Shown here: positions 53,468-60,337 of the stretch, in pieces
Position numbering within the stretch: position 1 is the first letter of the stretch
Layout: each line of letters opens with the position of its first letter
Source: Saprospiraceae bacterium
Lineage (GTDB): Bacteria; Bacteroidota; Bacteroidia; Chitinophagales; Saprospiraceae
NCBI GenBank assembly: GCA_019638455.1
Contig: JAHBTU010000001.1
Location: 139,501-203,500, forward strand
Direction: 5' to 3'
DNA: 64,000 nucleotides
Notes under the pieces: generated by a model
Databases searched by the model: none
Told to the model about the DNA's origin: nothing
Seen by the model: the letters and a program-made list of their open reading frames with translations, nothing else
Translations under genes and position numbers: made by a program

Positions 53468-54304
53468 ATGATGAAAAAAACACTCTTTCCGATAGTTGTG
53501 CTCGTGCTTGCGGTGCTCAGTTGCGCACCCGACCGCGACGACGAATTTCAATTGCCTCCTGCGCCCGCCGCACCCGATTTCAGCGTCGAGATGCTCGCCG
53601 GCGATTCCAATCGGGTAGTGGTGAAAGACCTTTCCGAGGGGAATTTTCAGCGGCTCTGGGACTTTCCCGGCGGTTCGCCCAAAACATCGGCGCGGGCGGT
53701 GGATACCGTGCTGTTTGCCAAAAAAGGCGAGTACGTCATCACGCTCTTCGTGTCGAAAAAGGATGGCAGCGGCTCACCGTCGGCATCCAAAAAAGTAGTC
53801 ATTTTGACCGATGCGCCCGTTACGTGCACGCCTAAAATGGCGATGCTGACGGGCGATTGCAATCCGTTGGGAAAATGCTGGACTTTCTCGCGCGACGCGG
53901 GGGCGGTGAAAGTCGGCCCCACTTACGACGACTTCTCTTGGTACACTTCGCCAGCCAACGGTCTTCAAAACGAGCAGTACGACGACGGTTTTTGTTTTGT
54001 TTTTGAAAATTTGGTGTTCCAAAACCGCAACAATGGCGCATCGGTCAATCCATGGAACGGGTACACGCCACAGGCATACGACCCCGGCGTGAGCGAGTTC
54101 GTTTTTCTGGAAGGAACGGGCATTCTCGGGCGCGACCAAATCGTGCTGCCCGACGACCAGTTCATGGGTGTTTGGGATTGCGACAACGTGCTGGACGTGG
54201 TCAAGCTGACCGCCACCGAGCTGATTGTGCGCGGGCGACAACGGGCGCAAAATGGCACCCCGTTGGCACAAGGGTGGTTTGAACTTCGATTTGTTCCTCA
54301 ATAA
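53468..54304 (+). CDS. PKD-like surface lipoprotein of glycan locus 2
   Basis: 278 residues with a lipoprotein signal (VLVLAVLSCAPDRDDE). A PKD-type Ig domain follows (about 35-115; WDFPGGSPKTS, AKKGEYVITLFVSKKDG is the PKD closing pattern). The C-terminal part (about 120-278) is a beta-rich region with CWTFSRDAG and YDDFSWYTS, seen in lipoproteins accompanying GH16 enzymes. Its position after SusD corresponds to a SusE/surface glycan-binding protein (inference). It is followed after 18 bases by GH16. Confidence 0.8.
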   Translation: MMKKTLFPIVVLVLAVLSCAPDRDDEFQLPPAPAAPDFSVEMLAGDSNRVVVKDLSEGNFQRLWDFPGGSPKTSARAVDTVLFAKKGEYVITLFVSKKDGSGSPSASKKVVILTDAPVTCTPKMAMLTGDCNPLGKCWTFSRDAGAVKVGPTYDDFSWYTSPANGLQNEQYDDGFCFVFENLVFQNRNNGASVNPWNGYTPQAYDPGVSEFVFLEGTGILGRDQIVLPDDQFMGVWDCDNVLDVVKLTATELIVRGRQRAQNGTPLAQGWFELRFVPQ

Positions 54305-54322
54305 ATTTTGCACCTGAACTTT

Positions 54323-55189
54323 ATGAGAGTAGTTTTTTTGTGCGCGTTTTACGCACTTTTGGGACTGGCCTTGTTGCCGACGGGGTGTTTTTCGGGAAAA
54401 AACACGGCGGCCGATAGCGGCAAAAAACGCCTTGTGTGGTCAGACGAGTTCAACTACACGGGCTTGCCTGATTCCTCGAAGTGGAGCTACGACGTGGGCG
54501 ACGGCTGCCCTAACCTCTGTGGCTGGGGCAACAACGAACTCGAGTTTTACACCGCCAACCGACAGGAAAACGCGCGGGTCGAAAACGGGTGTTTGGTCAT
54601 AGAGGCACGGCGCGAGAAAATGGGCAGCCGCGATTTCACTTCCGCCCGCATGGTCACGAAGCAAAAGGGCGATTGGGTGTACGGACGCATCGAGGCGCGG
54701 GCAAAATTGCCGAAAGGCAAGGGCATCTGGCCGGCCATTTGGATGTTGCCGACGGACTGGGCCTATGGCGGCTGGCCCCGAAGTGGCGAGATTGACATCA
54801 TGGAATTTGTGGGGTATATGCCCGACAGCGTCTTCGGCACGGTGCACACTGACCGCTTCAACGGCATGAAAAACACGCAAAAAACAGGGGGATTATACTC
54901 TAATTCGCTCTCTGACGATTTCCATCAATATGCCATCGAATGGGATGCCGACAAAATTGATTTTTATTTCGACGGCCTCAAATACCATACCTTCCGCAAC
55001 CTCCGAGAAGGCACGGATGCTTGGCCTTTCGACCGTGCTTTCCACCTCATTCTGAATGTGGCGGTGGGCGGCCATTGGGGCGGAAAAATGGGCGTGGACG
55101 AGTCCATTTTTCCGCAAAAAATGTTGGTGGACTATGTGAGGGTATATCAAATTGAACCGCCGGCAACGGCTCAAATTTCTAAAAAATGA
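54323..55189 (+). CDS. GH16 endo-beta-1,3-glucanase (laminarinase-type) lipoprotein
   Basis: From the ATG at 54323 (MRVVFLCAFYALLGLALLPTGC, a lipoprotein signal) the protein has 288 residues, essentially one GH16 domain. The catalytic motif GEIDIMEF supplies the nucleophile and acid/base Glu pair. Other GH16 parts are VWSDEFNYTG, WGNNELEFYT, GRIEARAKLPKGKGIWPAIWMLP, HQYAIEWDADKIDFYFDG and LNVAVGGHWGG. The beta-bulge Met within EIDIME is typical of laminarinases acting on beta-1,3 or mixed-link glucans. The stop overlaps the next start by 4 bases. Confidence 0.94.
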   Translation: MRVVFLCAFYALLGLALLPTGCFSGKNTAADSGKKRLVWSDEFNYTGLPDSSKWSYDVGDGCPNLCGWGNNELEFYTANRQENARVENGCLVIEARREKMGSRDFTSARMVTKQKGDWVYGRIEARAKLPKGKGIWPAIWMLPTDWAYGGWPRSGEIDIMEFVGYMPDSVFGTVHTDRFNGMKNTQKTGGLYSNSLSDDFHQYAIEWDADKIDFYFDGLKYHTFRNLREGTDAWPFDRAFHLILNVAVGGHWGGKMGVDESIFPQKMLVDYVRVYQIEPPATAQISKK

Positions 55190-56400
55190 CAATTCGGTTT
55201 TTTTGCAAGTCACTCATTTTCACGTTTCTAATGATGGTGCTCGCCTTTTCGAGCTGCCTAAAAGATGATGACGGCTCTCCTGCCGAGCGCGATTTGCCAA
55301 CGATTTCGGTGACTGACATGACCGTTGAGGAAAGTGATGCCGACCAGATTTTTTCGCTGGAAATAACGCTCTCCGGGACGCACCGAACCAACGCCGTGGT
55401 CAAGTTCGCAGGCGTGGACGGGACGGCGACTTCTCCCGAAGATTTTGAAATTCTGACGACGGGACAACTCGTTTTCGCACCGGGCGAGACGCGAAAGGCC
55501 ATTGAGTTCAAAATCGTGGGCGACGAAGTGAAAGAACCCAAGGAGTTTTTTGAAATCAAGTTTTTCAATCCCATCAATGTGCGCTTGGCAAACGACGTGG
55601 CAAGGATTTTCATCGACGACGACGACGACAACACGAGTGGCTTGGTCATCCCGACGAGCGGCTACACCTCGCCGACGAGTTACCCAGGGTACACTTTGGT
55701 GTGGGCGGACGAGTTCGATGGCACGGCCGTGAACCCTGATTTCTGGACTTTTGAGACAGGCACGGGCAACAATGGCTGGGGCAACAACGAGCTGCAGTAT
55801 TACCGCGAAGACAACGCCACGATTTTCAACGGGCACTTGGTCATCACCGCCAAGAAGCAAAAATTCGGCTCGAGCGACTACACCTCCGCTCGAATGATTA
55901 CGAAGGGCAAAAAGGCGTTCAAATTCGGTCGGATTGACATTCGGGCGGCGCTGCCAAAAGGCAAAGGCTTGTGGCCGGCGCTTTGGATGCTCGGCACCAA
56001 CATTGACGCGGTGTCGTGGCCTGCCTGTGGCGAAATTGACATCATGGAACTGACTGGCGACCTGCCTAATCGGGTGTTGGGCACGGTGCACTTTGGCGCG
56101 AATTTTAGCCAACACCAGTACATCACGCAGTCGAAATACCTTTCAGGGAACGCCAACTTCCACGATGAGTTTCATGTGTTTTCCTTGAACTGGGAAGCAG
56201 ACAAAATCGAATTTTTGGTGGACAACGAGGTCTATCACACCATCACGCCAGCCAGTTTGAATGGCGCGGCTTATCCGTTCAACAAGACCTTTTTCTTTAT
56301 TTTCAACGTGGCGGTTGGCGGCAACTTGCCGGGAGCGCCCGACGCATCCACTGCTTTTCCGCAGAGCATGATTGTGGATTATGTGCGGGTTTTTCAATGA
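55186..56400 (+). CDS. GH16 endo-beta-1,3-glucanase with Calx-beta domain, lipoprotein
   Basis: 404 residues: lipoprotein signal (MVLAFSSCLKDDDG), an N-terminal Calx-beta domain (about 38-140, VEESDADQIFSLEITLSG to EFFEIKFFNP with an acidic IFIDDDDDN end) and a GH16 domain (about 165-404) with LVWADEFDGT, WGNNELQYY, LPKGKGLWPALWMLG, the catalytic GEIDIMEL and VAVGGNLPG. It is the last gene of the locus, translationally coupled to the preceding GH16. The Calx-beta domain may bind calcium and extend the enzyme from the membrane (inference). Confidence 0.93.
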   Translation: MTIRFFCKSLIFTFLMMVLAFSSCLKDDDGSPAERDLPTISVTDMTVEESDADQIFSLEITLSGTHRTNAVVKFAGVDGTATSPEDFEILTTGQLVFAPGETRKAIEFKIVGDEVKEPKEFFEIKFFNPINVRLANDVARIFIDDDDDNTSGLVIPTSGYTSPTSYPGYTLVWADEFDGTAVNPDFWTFETGTGNNGWGNNELQYYREDNATIFNGHLVITAKKQKFGSSDYTSARMITKGKKAFKFGRIDIRAALPKGKGLWPALWMLGTNIDAVSWPACGEIDIMELTGDLPNRVLGTVHFGANFSQHQYITQSKYLSGNANFHDEFHVFSLNWEADKIEFLVDNEVYHTITPASLNGAAYPFNKTFFFIFNVAVGGNLPGAPDASTAFPQSMIVDYVRVFQ

Positions 56401-56410
56401 AAAGAACTTT

Positions 56411-56435
56411 GTCGGATGTGTCAAAACCATCCGAC
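56411..56435 (+). terminator. Hairpin after the second GH16 gene
   Basis: GTCGGATG (56411-56418) and CATCCGAC (56428-56435) form a perfect 8-base stem 10 bases after the stop. There is no T run, so it may only be partial termination. Confidence 0.45.
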
Positions 56436-56478
56436 GGATTCTGCCGTGCGTGGGTTTTGCGCTCTCGCACACCGCGTT

Positions 56479-56518
56479 GCATTTCGCCCCCCCGGCCAGA
56501 GGCGAGGGGGCGAAATGC
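56479..56518. terminator. Strong hairpin between converging genes
   Basis: A perfect 13-base stem GCATTTCGCCCCC (56479-56491) / GGGGGCGAAATGC (56506-56518), 20 bases beyond the NhaD stop on the - strand and 79 beyond the GH16 stop. It could end transcription from either side. Confidence 0.65.
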
Positions 56519-56537
56519 CATGCGCGGCTCATAAGCC

Positions 56538-57899
56538 TTATTGCGCCGCTATCCGAAAGACTTCGTTCTCAATGTAGTAAGTTAGTACCCCACTCAAATA
56601 GCCCACCAACGCATACGGCGAGATACGCCTCAAATACCACAAGAAGTCAATCTTCAGAACGCCCATCGCCGCCACGCCTGCTGCCGAGCCGATGATGAGA
56701 ATGCTGCCTCCCGTGCCGGCACAGTAGGCCAGCAATTCCCAGAAATCATGGTCGGGAGGGAACTCCGACAATTCGTACATGCCCATACAGGCGGCTACCA
56801 ACGGCACGTTGTCCACGATGGCCGACAACATCCCGATGAGTGTGTTGATGACATAGATGTTCCCAAAAGTTTTGTCTAATTCCTCTGCCAAAAGATGCAG
56901 GTGGCCGGAAGCATCGAGCGAGCCGACCGCGAGCAGGATACCGAGAAAGAACAGGATGCTCGGGGTGTCAATGCGGTGCAGCATGGCGGCCACCGAGAAT
57001 TCGCGGCGAAAATCGGGTTCCTTGCGCCAATGGAGCAGCTCGGTGATGTACCACATCACGCCCAGCGCGAGCAGGATGCCCATGTAGGGCGGGAAGCCAG
57101 TAATCGTCTTGAACACGGGCACTGACAGCAGCGCCATGCCCCCCATCACAAACATCAGGTTGCGCTCGAAGGGGGTGGTGGTGTGTCCGTTGCCGTTGCC
57201 ATGCCCGTTGCCGTTCGGTATTTCTGCGACATCGGGCGGCTCCACTTTTCCTTTCAGGAAATAGGAGGCGACGAACAACGGTACCAGCAGGCTAACCGAG
57301 GAAGGCAGGAATATCTCCCGAATGATGTTTAGCGTGGTGACTTGCCCACCAATCCAAAGCATGATGGTGGTGACGTCGCCGATGGGCGACCATGCGCCAC
57401 CCGCGTTGGCGCCGATGATGACGAAGCCGCCAATCAGCCACATATTTTCCTTGTCCTTGATGATGCGGCGAATCAAGGCACACATCACGATGGAGGTGGT
57501 CAGGTTGTCCAGCCCTGCCGAAAGGAAGAAGGAAACCCACGAAATTATCCAAATGAGTTTGACCCTATCCGTTGTGGCGATGCGGTCGGTGATGGCGCGA
57601 AAGCCATCGTGCACGTCCACCAGTTCCACGATGGTCATGGCACCGAGCAGAAAAAAGAGAATCCCGGCGATTTCGCCCAAATGCTCAAACAGGCTGTGTT
57701 CGATAAAGGCGTGGTTGTTGGGATAGACCGCCCGGTCAATGCCGGGGAAACCCGGCATCGCCTCGATGCCATAAAGTAGCAACAACCAGCAAAGTACTCC
57801 CGTGAGCAGGGCAGAGGCGGCTTTGTCAATTTTTAGGGGATGTTCGAGCGCAATCAGTGCATATCCGGTGATAAACACCGCGACAATCAATAAGGCCAT
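56538..57899 (-). CDS. nhaD: NhaD-type sodium:proton antiporter
   Basis: A 453-residue inner-membrane protein with about 12 hydrophobic helices, of the ion transporter superfamily. NhaD signatures: HLGEIAGILFFLLGAMTIVE, WVSFFLSAGLDNLTTSIVM, IIGANAGGAWSPIGDVTTIM and LIGMLSAIVDNVPLVAA, plus the GTGGSILIIGSAAGVAAMG segment. A Gly/Asn/His-rich loop (NGNGHGNGNGH) separates the two halves. It exchanges Na+ or Li+ for protons for pH and salt homeostasis. The CBS-domain gene lies just upstream on the same strand (gap 81 bases) and may regulate it (inference). Confidence 0.95.
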   Translation of the reverse strand: MALLIVAVFITGYALIALEHPLKIDKAASALLTGVLCWLLLLYGIEAMPGFPGIDRAVYPNNHAFIEHSLFEHLGEIAGILFFLLGAMTIVELVDVHDGFRAITDRIATTDRVKLIWIISWVSFFLSAGLDNLTTSIVMCALIRRIIKDKENMWLIGGFVIIGANAGGAWSPIGDVTTIMLWIGGQVTTLNIIREIFLPSSVSLLVPLFVASYFLKGKVEPPDVAEIPNGNGHGNGNGHTTTPFERNLMFVMGGMALLSVPVFKTITGFPPYMGILLALGVMWYITELLHWRKEPDFRREFSVAAMLHRIDTPSILFFLGILLAVGSLDASGHLHLLAEELDKTFGNIYVINTLIGMLSAIVDNVPLVAACMGMYELSEFPPDHDFWELLAYCAGTGGSILIIGSAAGVAAMGVLKIDFLWYLRRISPYALVGYLSGVLTYYIENEVFRIAAQ

Positions 57900-57980
57900 G
57901 AGTGATGGACGGTTCGAGAAACAGGTGTTCGAAGATGAGTGGATACAGGCCTATCGGAGCAATGTCGGGGGGAGAGCAGG

Positions 57981-58415
57981 TTAGGTGCCGGAGATGTATT
58001 GCTCCAAGAACGTGATGTGGTCTTTTTGTTCCCGAATAATAGCCGACACAATATCACCAATGCTAAGCATACCAACAACTCTGCCATTTTCCATGACGGG
58101 CAGGTGCCGGATTTTTTTATCCGAAAAGAGCTGCATGCAATCTTCAATATCCATAGTGGGCGACACCGTGAACACGTTGGCCGTCATCACTTCCGCTACG
58201 GGGGTGCTTTTCGCTTTGCGCCCCTGCACGATGCCTTTGCGAGCATAGTCGCGCTCGGAGAAAATACCTGCCAGACGGTCGCCTTCCATCACGAGCACCG
58301 CGCCGATGTTTTTTTCGGCCATCAGCTCGAGCGCGTCAATGACCATGTGGTTGGGCGTGACGGAGAAAGTCATGTTCAATCGTTTTCCTTCGAGCAGTTT
58401 CTGTACTGAAATCAT
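57981..58415 (-). CDS. CBS-domain pair protein
   Basis: 144 residues made of two CBS domains (about 8-65 and 75-135). Typical parts are VTPNHMVIDALELMAEKNIGAVLVMEGDRLAGIFSERD and MDIEDCMQLFSDKKIRHLPVMENGRVVGMLSIGD. Stand-alone pairs bind adenosyl ligands such as AMP, ATP or S-adenosylmethionine. Cytoplasmic. It precedes nhaD on the same strand. Confidence 0.93.
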   Translation of the reverse strand: MISVQKLLEGKRLNMTFSVTPNHMVIDALELMAEKNIGAVLVMEGDRLAGIFSERDYARKGIVQGRKAKSTPVAEVMTANVFTVSPTMDIEDCMQLFSDKKIRHLPVMENGRVVGMLSIGDIVSAIIREQKDHITFLEQYISGT

Positions 58416-58567
58416 AAGTAGTGGTGGTGGATTTTAGAAAAACTTGAAAAGGTGAAAAGGCCATTTGGCGGGAAGGGCTTCCTGCTCGCTAAGGTATGGC
58501 GAACGAGGCGACGAGCCAAATTTTCAATGGAAATTTCTGCTTCCGGCTGGCTTTGAACATTCGGTCG

Positions 58568-58575
58568 TAACTTTG
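58568..58575 (+). promoter_or_regulatory. -7 element TAacTTTG
   Basis: A perfect TAnnTTTG box 17 bases before the ATG of the NqrM-like gene at 58593. A TTTG lies at 58552-58555, only 12 bases upstream, closer than normal. Confidence 0.45.
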
Positions 58576-58592
58576 TCCGAAATTTGAATCTT

Positions 58593-58802
58593 ATGCTGCC
58601 TGTTTTGCTCCTCTCCATTGCCCTTGTGCTTGTTGCTTTTGCCTTGTTTAGTGTGCGTATCTTATTCGTGACAAAAGGCGAGTTCAGGGGGACATGCGCC
58701 ACCAACAACCCCATGCTTCAAAAAGAAGGTGCGGTGTGCGGGATGTGTGGCCGCAAGGCTGGGGAGGCATGCGGGAAGGATGAGGCGGCCGCCTCATCGT
58801 GA
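58593..58802 (+). CDS. Small Cys-rich membrane protein, NqrM (DUF539)-like
   Basis: 69 residues from the ATG at 58593 (an in-frame TTG at 58584 is less likely). One N-terminal transmembrane helix (MLPVLLLSIALVLVAFALFSV) is followed by a Cys-rich tail: GTCATNN, CGMCGRKAGEAC, KDE. The layout fits NqrM, which helps assemble the Na+-translocating NADH:quinone reductase by delivering iron, but similarity is short and NQR genes are not in view. Its 3' half overlaps the - strand XRE gene's nominal end. Confidence 0.65.
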   Translation: MLPVLLLSIALVLVAFALFSVRILFVTKGEFRGTCATNNPMLQKEGAVCGMCGRKAGEACGKDEAAASS

Positions 58803-59214
58803 GGCCGAACGCCTCTTGCGGGGAGTCCTTCTTGCTCGAACTTTCACATTTCGCCCCCCCCCCGCTTATCAGTCTTTTCAGTACGCTATAAAGGTTTTTG
58901 ATTTCTTCGAGCAGGGAGGAGATTTGCTCGTTTTGCGCGGCAATGATTTTTTCCCACCGTTCTTCTTTTTCTGTGGGGGCGGGTCCAGGCACCTCGCTTT
59001 CCTCGATTGGCCCCTCGCCGATTTGGAGTAGTTCAGGCACACTTTTCCCGCAGAATTGGGCGATGAGTTCCAACTCAGAATGTGTCAGGTCGCGTTTGCC
59101 CGCTTCGATTCTTTGCAGTGTTGAAAGAGAGAAAGGGAAAATTTCGACGGCTTTTTCCTGTGTGAAGTGGTGGTGCTTGCGCACGGCGCGAAGAATGTTT
59201 GCATAATTTGGCAT
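58684..59214 (-). CDS. XRE-family helix-turn-helix protein
   Basis: From the ATG at 59214 (MPNYANILRAVRKHHHFTQE) the protein has 176 residues. The HTH domain (about 4-60) reads FTQEKAVEIFPFSLSTLQRIEAGKRDLTHSELELIA. A coiled coil follows (about 85-115, KEERWEKIIAAQNEQISSLLEEI). The last 55 residues are atypical and overlap the NqrM-like gene antisense; a run of ten C on the + strand (58854-58863) lies just before, so a one-base change there would give a much shorter end. The start lies 33 bases from palindromes at 59247-59308, suggesting self-regulation. It diverges from a lipoprotein gene. Confidence 0.82.
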   Translation of the reverse strand: MPNYANILRAVRKHHHFTQEKAVEIFPFSLSTLQRIEAGKRDLTHSELELIAQFCGKSVPELLQIGEGPIEESEVPGPAPTEKEERWEKIIAAQNEQISSLLEEIKNLYSVLKRLISGGGAKCESSSKKDSPQEAFGLTMRRPPHPSRMPPQPCGHTSRTPHLLFEAWGCWWRMSP

Positions 59215-59434
59215 GACAACAGGCGGTGTCGGGATGAGATGAAGGCGCACGTCAGATTTGACGTGCAAATATGCCAAAATTGACGGGCAACCCGTCAAAT
59301 CTGACGTGGACTTTAACAATAGGGGGCGGGCAATTTTGCACCGTGCAACGCTTGGCGGCAAATCGCTTGCCGCGCCAACGCTCGCGCGGTGGTCAGCACC
59401 CGAACCCACCCAAAAAAGAAGTAGGGCGTGAAGC
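59197..59434 (+). repeat. 238-base duplicated control region, copy 1
   Basis: Matches 62838-63075 over the same 238-base length with about nine mismatches. It includes the first codons of the XRE gene, the palindromes and most of the leader of the lipoprotein gene at 59481. Confidence 0.95.
59247..59308. promoter_or_regulatory. Nested palindromic operator-like sites
   Basis: Three interlocked inverted repeats: GCACGTCA/TGACGTGC (59247-59266), TTGACGGG/CCCGTCAA (59280-59298) and a 16-base pair CACGTCAGATTTGACG with its complement (59248-59263 and 59293-59308). On the - strand a TTTG (59296-59299) and CATATTTG (59266-59273) frame the second palindrome with 22 bases between them, so a promoter for the XRE gene may run through it. 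Confidence 0.7.
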
Positions 59435-59480
59435 AGGGTACGAAAAGCCCGGCATCATCAACAAATTTTTCACACCACAC

Positions 59481-60149
59481 ATGAAAAACATTCCATTATC
59501 ACCGATTCTTGCCCTTTTCGTGCTTGTGTCCCTCTTTTCATGCGCGAAAGACCCTCAAACGCCAATTGCCAGAGATGCCGACTTGGGCCATGCAATCAGC
59601 ATGGTCAAAGACAAGGAGGGCATTTTGCACCTGACGGTTTCCACCGAGCCTTCTCAAGGCGCCGCCGCCAAAGACCGCGACGGATGCACGATGTATGAAG
59701 CGATAAGGTTTACAGAATTCACCGGATTTGCCCCCGACAGTAGTGATGACCGTGTAAAGGTTGACACGGTAAGATTTCGCCTTATCAAAATCAACAAGAA
59801 TACCAACGCTCGAACTGCCTTGACCAGTTATATAACCGCGACCAATGTGGGTGGACTGAATATCAGTTGGTTCGACCAATCGCCGCTCTCGGACTACTGG
59901 TATGCCACCGAGTTTGACAAATGTGGCCCAGTAAGCGGCCTGGGTACCGAACCTGATTTCACTATCACCGACTTTTGGGGGGATGACTATTTGGTTCAAG
60001 TGAACCCGTGGGACTGCAACAACCGTCGTGCCGCAGACTTTATTCCCGGCCCAATTTTGAGTAGTGCCTTTCAGGTAATTGTTCGTTGCTCATTAAACGA
60101 GAACTGTACGATATCTCCTGTCCCGTTCGAAGACCCCTGTTATTTTTGA
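59481..60149 (+). CDS. Lipoprotein paralogue A (unknown function)
   Basis: From the ATG at 59481 the protein has 222 residues with a lipoprotein signal (MKNIPLSPILALFVLVSLFSC). The body shares with paralogue B (63117) the blocks CTMYEAIRF, VRFRLIKIN, ARTALTSY, VGGLNISW, LSDYWYATEF, DFWGDD and the ending CSLNENCTISP. No known family. It diverges from the XRE gene and is preceded by the duplicated control region, so XRE regulation is plausible. Confidence 0.8.
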   Translation: MKNIPLSPILALFVLVSLFSCAKDPQTPIARDADLGHAISMVKDKEGILHLTVSTEPSQGAAAKDRDGCTMYEAIRFTEFTGFAPDSSDDRVKVDTVRFRLIKINKNTNARTALTSYITATNVGGLNISWFDQSPLSDYWYATEFDKCGPVSGLGTEPDFTITDFWGDDYLVQVNPWDCNNRRAADFIPGPILSSAFQVIVRCSLNENCTISPVPFEDPCYF

Positions 60150-60188
60150 ATATTGACGCACTAGTATTCTAATGATTGCAAAATCAAT

Positions 60189-60220
60189 GGGATGGTTACT
60201 GCTTTTATGGTGACCATCCC
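60189..60220 (+). terminator. Hairpin after lipoprotein A
   Basis: GGGATGGTTAC (60189-60199) pairs with GTGACCATCCC (60210-60220) with one mismatch. No T run follows. Confidence 0.4.
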
Positions 60221-60337
60221 TAGTACTCGGCGCTTGATTTCGTAAATCGAAAGACAAAAGCCCTTTCTCGGAATAATTCTTGTTGAAATCAAAATTCTCC
60301 CCGCCATTTTTTCCCTCTATCAAAATTACATTTTCCC

